NCBI GenBank assembly: GCA_024277255.1
Contig: JAJRVQ010000035.1
Location: 1 to 38,704, forward strand
DNA from: Acidobacteriota bacterium
Lineage (GTDB): Bacteria > Acidobacteriota > Thermoanaerobaculia > Multivoradales > SZUA-115
DNA length: 38,704 nt
Direction: 5' to 3'
Shown: positions 7,367-17,913 of the stretch, one piece after another
How positions within the stretch are numbered: the first letter of the stretch is position 1
How the letters are laid out: each line of letters begins with the position of its first letter
The notes under the pieces: model-generated
What the model was told of the DNA's origin: nothing
The model's input: only the letters and a program-made list of their open reading frames with translations
The model's database searches: none
Made by a program: the position numbers and the translations under genes

Positions 7367-8773
7367 ATGAGATCTCTTCGCGCGCTCGAGAGTTTCTTCG
7401 TCGCCTACCCGCGAGTGCTACCCCATGCGGGAGCCCGCTGGATCGTCGCTTTTTCGGGCGGCGGCGATTCCACTGCACTGCTCCATGCCGCGGCCCGCTG
7501 GGGGCAAGCCAACGGGGTCGAAGTGGTGGCCGCGCACCTCGACCATGGCCTCGACTCCGGTTCGCGCTCGCGGGCTCGAGAGGCCGCTCGCCTGGCGCGG
7601 CGGATCGGCACGGCCTTTCACGGTGAGCGGCGAGCGGTCGCCGACCTGCGCCGAGCCGGTGAAGGTCTCGAAGCAGCGGCCCGCCGGGTGCGCTACGACT
7701 TTCTGGAGGAGCTTCGCCATCGCCTCGGGGCTACGGGCATCGCCACCGCCCACCACCGCGACGACCAGGTCGAAACCGTCCTCATTCGACTCCTCCTGGG
7801 GAGCGGAGTGGAGGGGCTGGCGGCGATTCAACCGCAGCGCGGGGTTATTTCCCGACCGCTTCTCGGGCTATGCCGATGCGACCTGCGCGCCGACCTCGAA
7901 GAGGCGGGCCTGATCAGCGTCGACGATCCCACCAACCGAGACTCCTCAGCCCTGCGCAACCGTGTCCGTCACACGTTGTTGCCGGAGATCGAGCGCAGAT
8001 TTCCGGACCTGCCGCGGCAGCTGGCCGCGTTGGCCGATGCGGCCGGCAGAGCCCGACCGGCGATCGAGGCGCCTCTTCTCGCCCGGCTGCAGCCCTACTG
8101 CCGCCGCTCGCCGATCACCGCGGCCGGCGCCATGACCGACAGGAAGGCGACGATCGTGGTACGCCGCAGCGCCTTCCAAGGGCTGCCTGCCGCCCTGCGC
8201 CCGAATGCGCTCGCACTTCTCCACCGACTGGCGGAAGCGCCCTACCCGGCCTCACGATCCGCCGCCGCCGAACTGACCCGGCAACTTGCGGCGGGAGACC
8301 GGCTGGGATGCGATTGTGGCCATGGCTGGCGCTGGGAGGACCAGCACGGCGAGCTGACTCTCGCCGCCGTTGGCCCACCCATCGCTCGCTTCTCATATAC
8401 TCTGGTACCTCCGGGGGAAATCGACCTCCCGGAGATCGGCCTTCGCTTTCGACTCAGCCGCGGTCCAGTAGCCGCCTGGATGTTCAGACAGCAGCCCTAC
8501 CGAACCGGTTTGGCCCTGAAGATCAGCCTGGGCGAAAGGGTGACGATTCGCAGCCGACTACCGGGCGATCGCGTACAACCCCTAGGCCGCTCCAAACCGC
8601 GGCGCTTGAAGGAGATTCTGATCGACAACCGGGTGCCTCGCACCGAAAGGGATCATCTGCCGCTGCTCACTGCGGCGCAGCGCGTGGTCTGGGTACCTGG
8701 CATAGCATTAGACGAGAGTTGCCGCCTGGGCAACGAGCGCGAGACCTGGATCGCTGAACTGTCACCCAGCTAG
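7367..8773 (+). CDS. tilS: tRNA(Ile)-lysidine synthetase
   Basis: A 468-residue PP-loop ATPase that converts C34 of tRNA-Ile2(CAU) to lysidine, switching its charging from Met to Ile and its reading from AUG to AUA. The P-loop SGGGDS is at residues 30-35. AHLDHGLD, TAHHRDDQVET and a conserved LLGSGVEGLAAI stretch follow. NRDSSALRNRVRHTLLP marks the tRNA-recognition region, and a C-terminal domain contains VTIRSRLPGDR and KPRRLKEILIDNRVPR. The length is normal for the long TilS form. It precedes ftsH by 128 bases, an ordering seen in many bacteria. Confidence 0.95.
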   Translation: MRSLRALESFFVAYPRVLPHAGARWIVAFSGGGDSTALLHAAARWGQANGVEVVAAHLDHGLDSGSRSRAREAARLARRIGTAFHGERRAVADLRRAGEGLEAAARRVRYDFLEELRHRLGATGIATAHHRDDQVETVLIRLLLGSGVEGLAAIQPQRGVISRPLLGLCRCDLRADLEEAGLISVDDPTNRDSSALRNRVRHTLLPEIERRFPDLPRQLAALADAAGRARPAIEAPLLARLQPYCRRSPITAAGAMTDRKATIVVRRSAFQGLPAALRPNALALLHRLAEAPYPASRSAAAELTRQLAAGDRLGCDCGHGWRWEDQHGELTLAAVGPPIARFSYTLVPPGEIDLPEIGLRFRLSRGPVAAWMFRQQPYRTGLALKISLGERVTIRSRLPGDRVQPLGRSKPRRLKEILIDNRVPRTERDHLPLLTAAQRVVWVPGIALDESCRLGNERETWIAELSPS

Positions 8774-8901
8774 ATGATGCCGGCCCGAAGATGATAGCCA
8801 TGCAGGAATCCGCCAGCCGCCACATTCGTTGCTGAGGGTGACCGGCAGCAGCCGGACCGCCAAGAGCACTAGAAACGACAATTACGCAAGGACCGACAAG
8901 T

Positions 8902-10986
<2,085 letters not shown>

Positions 10987-11090
10987 CTTCAGTCGGTGAA
11001 ACCGCGACTTCTGGTCACCGCTCTCTTTGCCATCATGATCCCCACCCTCTTGACGCTACAGGTACACTAAGGAGGCAGGAGAACCTCACG

Positions 11091-12008
11091 TTGAGTTTGA
11101 CCGCCAGCCTCCAGCCCACCGACACCGTCCATCGGGTGCTCAGCCTGCCGCGTGGTCGTCGTTTGCAGCTCGGTACTCGCACTCTGTTGATGGGAGTGCT
11201 CAACTTGACGCCGGACTCGTTCAGCGATGGCGGCCGGTGGATGGATCCCGAACGCGCTGTCGACCACGGTTTGGCGATGATCGAAGCCGGGGCCGACCTG
11301 CTCGACCTGGGTGCCGAGTCCACCCGTCCGGGGGGTGGCGTCTACGGTGACGGCGCTCACCGGGTGCCGGTCGAAGAAGAGCTGAGCCGGCTGCTGCCGG
11401 TCATCGAGCGGCTGCGACAGGTCACCGACATTGCGCTGTCGATCGACACCCGCAAGGGCGCCGTGGCTCAGGCTGCGCTGGCGGCCGGTGGTGACCTGAT
11501 CAACGACGTCTCTCTGCTCGCGGACCCTGCGTTGGCCCGCGTTGCCGCACAGTTCAGCTGCCCGCTCATCCTGATGCACAGCCGGGGTGAGACTTCCACC
11601 ATGCAGCGGGAGATCCACTTCCGCGACCTCCTCGGCGAGATCCGCGACGAATTGGACGACGCGGTCAACCGCGCGGTGGCCCTGGGTGTGGATCGGGACC
11701 AGTTGATGGTCGACCCGGGAATCGGGTTCGGCAAGAACTACGCCCAAAACCTGGAGATCCTCGCTAACCCACGTTTCCTCGATCCGCTCGCTCTGCCGGT
11801 TCTCATCGGCGCCAGCCGCAAGAGTTTCATCGGCCATCTCACCGCCGGCGCGGCCCCCGCCGACCGGCTGGCCGGCAGTCTCGCCGCCGCCGGCTGGGCG
11901 GCAGCGCACGGCGCGGCCATGGTTCGCGTCCATGACGTGGCGGACACCGCCCGCTTCCTCGAGGTCTGGCGGGCGATCGCACAACGGCAACGGGAGGCGG
12001 CCCGATGA
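11091..12008 (+). CDS. folP: Dihydropteroate synthase
   Basis: A 305-residue TIM-barrel enzyme joining p-aminobenzoate to hydroxymethyl-dihydropterin pyrophosphate in folate synthesis. The signature GVLNLTPDSFSDGG occurs at about residues 35-48, followed by DLGAESTRPGG, the ALSIDTRKGAVAQAAL strand and helix, LINDVSLLAD and VDPGIGFGKNYAQN, then IGASRKSFIG. The start is TTG at 11091 with AGGAGA eight bases upstream. Its TGA overlaps the cdaA ATG (ATGA at 12005), so the two are translationally coupled. Confidence 0.97.
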   Translation: MSLTASLQPTDTVHRVLSLPRGRRLQLGTRTLLMGVLNLTPDSFSDGGRWMDPERAVDHGLAMIEAGADLLDLGAESTRPGGGVYGDGAHRVPVEEELSRLLPVIERLRQVTDIALSIDTRKGAVAQAALAAGGDLINDVSLLADPALARVAAQFSCPLILMHSRGETSTMQREIHFRDLLGEIRDELDDAVNRAVALGVDRDQLMVDPGIGFGKNYAQNLEILANPRFLDPLALPVLIGASRKSFIGHLTAGAAPADRLAGSLAAAGWAAAHGAAMVRVHDVADTARFLEVWRAIAQRQREAAR

Positions 12009-12916
12009 GCCTTTCCGAGAATCTCTCCAACTTCTTGCAGTTGTTGAGCTGGCGCGACTTCCTCGATGTCTTCTTCGTCGCCGTCCTGCTCTACTACCTG
12101 CTGCTGCTGATTCGCGGTACGCGTGCCGTCCAGGTGCTGATCGGGCTGCTGATCGTCGGTCTCCTCTACTACTTCGCCCGCGTCACCGGCCTGGTCACCC
12201 TTCAGTGGTTGCTCGGCAACTTGCTGATCTTCCTGCCCTTTTCCGTCATCGTGCTCTTCCGGCAGGAGATCCGGCGGGCCTTGGCCGGCTTCGGGCGTAA
12301 CCCGCTTTGGGGGCTGACCGCGACGCAGAAGGTCGAGAACACCTTCGATGAATTCGCCGTCGCGGTGACCTCGCTGGCATCGCGCAGGATCGGCGCCCTG
12401 ATCGTCATCGAGAGGCTCGACGGACTGCGCACCTACGTCGAGAACGGCATCACCCTCGACGCGGAGTTGTCCTACGATTTGCTGATCAACATCTTCAGCC
12501 CGGGTACCCCACTGCACGACGGCGCGGTCATCGTCCAAGGGGACCGCATCGCGGCAGCGGCCTGTTTCGTACCCTTGACGCTCAACCCGGAACTGTCGCG
12601 CGAGTTCGGCTCGCGCCATCGCGCAGCACTCGGCATCACCCAAGAGACGGATGCCGTGGCCATCGTGGTCTCCGAGGAAAGCGGCACCATCTCCGTCGCC
12701 TTCGACGGCCGTCTGTCGCGGAACTTCAACGCCAAGACTCTGCGCAACGAGTTGTACCAACGGCTGGTCACCGATCTCTACCCGCAGCCCAAGAAATCGT
12801 GGTCCAACCTCGGCAAGCGCCCCCTCCCCCAGCCGGCGCCGCCCGCTGAGGTCACCGCCGAGGCTGCGGTGCTTCCGGTGGTCGGCGAGCCCGCCGAACC
12901 GCGGAAGACGGCATGA
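12005..12916 (+). CDS. cdaA: Diadenylate cyclase CdaA
   Basis: A 303-residue membrane-bound enzyme that condenses two ATP to c-di-AMP, a second messenger for turgor, potassium transport and wall homeostasis. Three N-terminal membrane segments lie at about 22-37, 41-58 and 68-86. The DAC domain follows, with the catalytic DGA at 172-174 (PLHDGAVIVQGDRI) and RHR at 204-206 (FGSRHRAALGIT). The Pro-rich C-terminal tail from about 270 is probably flexible. It overlaps folP upstream and cdaR downstream by ATGA junctions. The cdaA-cdaR-glmM order is the conserved c-di-AMP/wall-precursor module. Confidence 0.96.
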   Translation: MSLSENLSNFLQLLSWRDFLDVFFVAVLLYYLLLLIRGTRAVQVLIGLLIVGLLYYFARVTGLVTLQWLLGNLLIFLPFSVIVLFRQEIRRALAGFGRNPLWGLTATQKVENTFDEFAVAVTSLASRRIGALIVIERLDGLRTYVENGITLDAELSYDLLINIFSPGTPLHDGAVIVQGDRIAAAACFVPLTLNPELSREFGSRHRAALGITQETDAVAIVVSEESGTISVAFDGRLSRNFNAKTLRNELYQRLVTDLYPQPKKSWSNLGKRPLPQPAPPAEVTAEAAVLPVVGEPAEPRKTA

Positions 12917-13587
12917 GCGAGCGCGCCAGCCTGTGGGCCTATCGCGTCGTCGCGCTGATCGTCGCGCTGGGTATGTGGTACGTCACGGCGGCCGAAACAC
13001 GGGAGAACCAGGCGCAAAAGACGATCACCGCCAGCGTCACCTACAACGACAAGCCCGACAATCTGGTGATCATCAGTCAACCACCGGAGGTCAGCGTGCA
13101 ACTGGCCGGCAACAGCCGCGAGATCCGCCTCCTGCGGCCCTGGGATGTCGACGTGCTCGTCGACCTGGCCAATGTCGAGGCGGGCACCGTCAACGTCAGC
13201 TTGGAGCCGCTCAACGTGATGGTGCCCGGCGATTCGATCCGTGTGCTGTCGATAGAGCCCAGTGTCATCAGCCTGGATCTCGACGAGGTGGAACGGCGCA
13301 GTGTCCCGGTCAGCGCGGAATTGGTGGGCGAGCCGGCGGCGGGGGCCACGGTCACCAGGGTCGAGGTGATCCCCGACAAGGTGGTGATCGAAGGACCTCG
13401 GAGCTTCGTCCGGCAGATCCAGGAGCTGACCATCGGTCCGGTTAGCCTCGACACCCATGCCCTCAGCTTCGCCGAGGATGCGCCGGTGATCCTCCCCAAC
13501 CCGCTGGTCCACGTGGTGCGCCCCCCGCTGGTGCGGGTGGAGATCTCGCTCGATCAGCCGCCGGTTCCTTCCGGTCCCGACGAATAA
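12913..13587 (+). CDS. cdaR: YbbR-domain protein, CdaA regulator
   Basis: A 224-residue protein with one N-terminal membrane anchor (about 7-26, YRVVALIVALGMWYV) followed by extracytoplasmic YbbR repeats. The repeats begin near SVTYNDKPDNLVIISQPPEVSVQL and near VSAELVGEPAAGATVTRVEVIPDKVVIEGP. In Firmicutes CdaR binds and modulates CdaA. Here the call rests on domain pattern plus placement between cdaA and glmM. The protein is shorter than B. subtilis CdaR, with about two YbbR repeats where that has four. Confidence 0.85.
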   Translation: MSERASLWAYRVVALIVALGMWYVTAAETRENQAQKTITASVTYNDKPDNLVIISQPPEVSVQLAGNSREIRLLRPWDVDVLVDLANVEAGTVNVSLEPLNVMVPGDSIRVLSIEPSVISLDLDEVERRSVPVSAELVGEPAAGATVTRVEVIPDKVVIEGPRSFVRQIQELTIGPVSLDTHALSFAEDAPVILPNPLVHVVRPPLVRVEISLDQPPVPSGPDE

Positions 13588-13609
13588 GTCCGCTTGCCGC
13601 CAGCGGCGG

Positions 13610-13627
13610 ACCGTGGTTTCCCACGGT
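13610..13627 (+). other. Intercistronic hairpin between cdaR and glmM
   Basis: Perfect stem ACCGTGG/CCACGGT with a TTTC loop in the 93-base cdaR-glmM spacer. There is no T-tract, so it is more likely an RNA-processing or stability element than a terminator. Confidence 0.3.
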
Positions 13628-13680
13628 GTCGCCATCCGGCAGATTTTCGGGCCATAGGTCCAAGAAGAGAGTCCTACCGC

Positions 13681-15081
13681 ATGTCCAAACTCGCACTCTT
13701 CGGCACCGACGGCATCCGTGGACGCTTCGGCGACAATCCGCTGGACCGCCGCACGGTCACCGCTCTCGGCAGCCACCTGGCCACCCTCTTGTCCGCCAAG
13801 AGTGGCGAGCGGCAGCCGGTGGTCGTCCTCGGCGGCGACACCCGTTTCAGTACGCCGGAGCTGTGCTCCTGGCTTGCAGCCGGCCTGCGCCAGGGCGGGG
13901 CTCGCTGGCACTACTGCGGCGTCGTGCCAACGCCGGTCATCGCCTGGGCGACGCGAGATCTCAGCGCGGATTGCGGCATCGCCGTATCGGCCAGCCACAA
14001 CCCATTTCCCGACAACGGCATCAAGTTGATCGCTCCCGACGGCTTCAAGTGGACGGTGGAGCAAGAGAGTGAACTCGAGCGCCTGCTCCTCGCCGGGGCG
14101 AGGCCAGGCGATGTCGAGCCGGCCGGGGCCATCGCCGCCCCCGCCAAGCTCGACGCTGAGCAGTCCATCGCCTCGCGGTATCTGGCCGGCGTCGAGACCC
14201 GCATCGGAGCCACCGTCAAGGCCACCGTCGCGGCGAATCGGCCGCTCGCCGGCCTGCGCTGCGTGCTCGACACCGGCAACGGTGCCGCCTCAGCCTTCGC
14301 CGGAGCGCTGTTCGAGCGTCTCGGAGCCGAAGTCCGCCTCCTCCACCATCGGCCGAACGGGCGCAACATCAATCACGAGTGTGGATCGACCCATCCGCAG
14401 GAGATGGCGCAAGCCGTCGTCGAAGGAGGATTCGATCTCGGTATCGCCTTCGACGGCGACGCCGATCGGGCCATCTTCGCCGACGACCGTGGGGAGATTC
14501 GAGATGGAGATGCCACTCTCTACCTGTGGGCCCGCCAGCTGGCGGCGTGCGGTCGGCTGCCGGGCCACCGTATCGTCGCCACCAGCATGAGCAATCTCGG
14601 CCTGGAAAGGGCCTTGCACCGTCAGGGAATCGCCGTCGAACGGTGCGGGGTGGGAGACCGGCTGGTGGTCGCCACCATGCGCCGGCACGGCATCGTCCTC
14701 GGCGGTGAGCAGTCCGGACACATCGTCCATCTGGGCTTGTCGACGACCGGAGACGGTCTCGTCACCGCCAGCCAGATTGCCGTCCAGCTGGTGAGCGCCG
14801 GCATACCCATGTCCGCCATGCTGGCCGACTTCGAGAGCTTTCCCCAGATCCTGCTCAACGTACCCGTGGCCCGCAAACCCGACCTCTCCACCCTCCCCTC
14901 AGTACTCAATGCGGCCCGCCGGGTGGAAGCGGCCCTCGGCGAAGAGGGCCGGTTGGTCCTGCGCTACAGCGGAACGGAGCCGTTGGCCCGGGTGATGATC
15001 GAAGGCCCCGAACAGGAGCGGATCGAGATGTTGGCGAAGCAACTCGCCGCGGTGATCGAGGGCGAACTGGCAGACTCTTGA
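13681..15081 (+). CDS. glmM: Phosphoglucosamine mutase
   Basis: A 466-residue phosphohexomutase converting glucosamine-6-phosphate to glucosamine-1-phosphate for UDP-GlcNAc and peptidoglycan. It starts MSKLALFGTDGIRG, has the phosphoserine loop SASHNP with S105 as the catalytic residue, the Mg-binding DGDADR at 258-263, a sugar-binding GGEQSGHIV, and a phosphate-binding RYSGTEPLARVM near the end. The start at 13681 matches the family N-terminus; the upstream in-frame extension is in the hairpin-bearing spacer. AAGAGAG upstream is a modest ribosome site. CdaA is known to interact with GlmM in Firmicutes. Confidence 0.97.
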   Translation: MSKLALFGTDGIRGRFGDNPLDRRTVTALGSHLATLLSAKSGERQPVVVLGGDTRFSTPELCSWLAAGLRQGGARWHYCGVVPTPVIAWATRDLSADCGIAVSASHNPFPDNGIKLIAPDGFKWTVEQESELERLLLAGARPGDVEPAGAIAAPAKLDAEQSIASRYLAGVETRIGATVKATVAANRPLAGLRCVLDTGNGAASAFAGALFERLGAEVRLLHHRPNGRNINHECGSTHPQEMAQAVVEGGFDLGIAFDGDADRAIFADDRGEIRDGDATLYLWARQLAACGRLPGHRIVATSMSNLGLERALHRQGIAVERCGVGDRLVVATMRRHGIVLGGEQSGHIVHLGLSTTGDGLVTASQIAVQLVSAGIPMSAMLADFESFPQILLNVPVARKPDLSTLPSVLNAARRVEAALGEEGRLVLRYSGTEPLARVMIEGPEQERIEMLAKQLAAVIEGELADS

Positions 15082-15093
15082 GAGGAGAAGACA

Positions 15094-15819
15094 ATGCACA
15101 CTCGACTCGCCGTCAACATCGACCACGTCGCCACCCTGCGTCAGGCTCGGATAGTCTCCTATCCCGATCCGGTCGCGGCCGCTCGGATCGCCGAGGAGGC
15201 CGGGGCCACGGGGATTACCGTCCACCTGCGTGCTGATCGTCGCCATATCCAGCAAGACGATGTGCGCCGCTTGCGGCCGGTGGTCCGCGGCACACTCAAC
15301 TTGGAGATCGCCACCAGCGAAGAGATGTTGGCCATCGCCGAGACGTTGCGACCGACGCAAGTCAGCCTGGTGCCCGAACGACCGGACGAGGTGACCACCG
15401 AAGGTGGCCTCGATCTCGTCGCACGGTTGGCGGAGGTGGAGCGGGCCGCCGAGCGGCTGCGCTCGGCTCAGGTGGCCGTCTCTCTCTTCTTGGATCCCGA
15501 CCCGCGCCAGATCGAGGCGATCGACCGGCTGCCGCAAGGTCTAATCGGCGGCTTCGAGATCAACACCGACGCCTACACTCGCGCCTGCGACGACGACCGT
15601 CCCGCACAGCTCGAGAAAGTGGCGGCCAGCGCACGGATGGGCAGTCAGTGCCAACTCCGCGTCTACGCCGGCCATGGGTTGACCAGCGACAACGTCGGTC
15701 CTATCTCGGCAATCCCGGAGATCGAGGAACTGAACATCGGCCACTGGCTGATCAGCCGCGCGGTGACTTTGGGGCTGCGCGACGCGGTCAAGGAGATGCT
15801 GGCAGCGATGGACGACTAA
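15094..15819 (+). CDS. pdxJ: Pyridoxine 5'-phosphate synthase
   Basis: A 241-residue TIM-barrel enzyme condensing 1-deoxyxylulose-5-phosphate with 3-amino-2-oxopropyl phosphate to pyridoxine 5'-phosphate. Characteristic segments are LAVNIDHVATLRQAR at the N-terminus, GITVHLRADRRHIQ, LNLEIATSEEM, VSLVPERPDEVTTEGGLD, VSLFLDP, GFEINTDAY, VYAGHGLTSDN and IEELNIGHWLISRA. The length matches E. coli PdxJ. It sits 12 bases after glmM with GAGGAGA before the ATG. Its presence implies the DXP-dependent vitamin B6 route. Confidence 0.97.
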   Translation: MHTRLAVNIDHVATLRQARIVSYPDPVAAARIAEEAGATGITVHLRADRRHIQQDDVRRLRPVVRGTLNLEIATSEEMLAIAETLRPTQVSLVPERPDEVTTEGGLDLVARLAEVERAAERLRSAQVAVSLFLDPDPRQIEAIDRLPQGLIGGFEINTDAYTRACDDDRPAQLEKVAASARMGSQCQLRVYAGHGLTSDNVGPISAIPEIEELNIGHWLISRAVTLGLRDAVKEMLAAMDD

Positions 15820-16031
15820 CGCTCGAACTCGATCCCCTCTTCGCTCGGGATCTCCGCCTCGCGCCCGATCACCATGGTGCCATCGATGGGCAAGAGTGTC
15901 CGGTGGTTGCTGGCACCGAAGGGGATACTGAGTTCGTAGAACCCTAGCTGGCTGATCCGAATCAAGGTCGCCTTGCTCCCCTTGAGTCCGAATGACGGGT
16001 TGTGCACCATCACTTCGATCGGTAGCTCCAT
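15816..16031 (-). CDS. Small hypothetical protein, 71 residues
   Basis: I do not recognise this protein. It is short, without signal or membrane segment, and begins MELPIEVMVHNPSFGLKGSK, then has a SIPFGASNHRTLLPIDGTMVIG stretch suggesting a small beta-rich fold. GAGGG before the ATG at 16031 and a normal codon pattern support it. It follows the sigma-54 regulator by 33 bases on the same strand and may be co-transcribed. Its stop overlaps the pdxJ stop by four bases on the other strand. Confidence 0.6.
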   Translation of the reverse strand: MELPIEVMVHNPSFGLKGSKATLIRISQLGFYELSIPFGASNHRTLLPIDGTMVIGREAEIPSEEGIEFER

Positions 16032-16064
16032 CTCGCGTCCCTCTTTCGTACCGGCTCGTCGACC

Positions 16065-17459
<1,395 letters not shown>

Positions 17460-17513
17460 AGCGGCGGTGATTCTGGCACATCCTGGCGATCGGCGGAGCC
17501 AGAAAAACAGCGA

Positions 17514-17636
17514 GAGGCTCCGTTTGCCGGTGGGTAGCGGACGGAGGGCTCCCGCGTCCGCCCGCAGCCCGGCTCGGCGGGCGAGGACGGAGGTGGGATA
17601 CCGGCCGCGTAGGGTCCCGCCGGCAAACCGAGCCAC
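17514..17636. repeat. Dispersed palindromic repeat, copy 2
   Basis: A 123-bp element that, when reverse complemented, aligns over its length with 5538-5662. Its ends are near-perfect inverted repeats (GAGGCTCCGTTTGCCGG against CCGGCAAACCGAGCCAC). Scattered substitutions appear in both arms, often keeping pairing. It lies in the leader of the sigma-54 regulator gene. Confidence 0.8.
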
Positions 17637-17640
17637 TGGC

Positions 17641-17683
17641 AAAAAATAGGGGCGCCCGGGGGAGGTAAAATCCCGAACGCCCC
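17641..17683 (-). terminator. Intrinsic terminator facing the sigma-54 regulator gene
   Basis: On the minus strand the GGGGCG/CGCCCC outer stem (17678-17683 with 17649-17654) and an inner CGGG/CCCG stem are followed by a T-run at 17641-17646. Confidence 0.6.
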
Positions 17684-17805
17684 GGCATTGAAGGGACCGT
17701 GGGTTGGCGCGTGGGCAGTAGCTCCCGGTATCGGCAGATCAGCGCAAGCGCTTTTGCCAACCTCCCGGACAGGCGCCGAAGAGGTCTCCTCCGCCACCAA
17801 CGAAG
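17641..17805 (-). ncRNA. Possible structured RNA upstream of recD2, family unknown
   Basis: The minus strand can fold with a GGTTGGC/GCCAACC stem (7 bp) enclosing an AGCG-CTTG-CGCT hairpin and a GGGAG...CCC arm. It ends in a GGGGCG/CGCCCC hairpin followed by TATTTTTT (17641-17648). That is a convincing minus-strand terminator with no minus-strand gene upstream, since recD2 runs the other way. The 5' end is not defined; 17805 is a guess from a weak TTGTCG/TAGATC pair. The size is compatible with 6S RNA, but I could not match its consensus. The sequence could instead be the recD2 leader on the plus strand. Confidence 0.35.
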
Positions 17806-17913
17806 GATCTACTACGCACATAGTTGATACGACAACCCCCCCATAGAGGTTTCACCGCGGGGAACAATTCGACCTTCCCGATCAACCTCCCCGATAGAAT
17901 CGCCAGCGACCTC

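Noticed and set aside
17460..17821. Upstream extension of the sigma-54 regulator frame and overlapping minus frames
   Set aside because: They run through the dispersed repeat and predicted RNA and show no protein similarity; the receiver domain begins at 17459.
17641..17913. 6S, SRP or RNase P identity for the predicted RNA
   Set aside because: None of the core motifs of these RNAs was recognised, so it is left unassigned.
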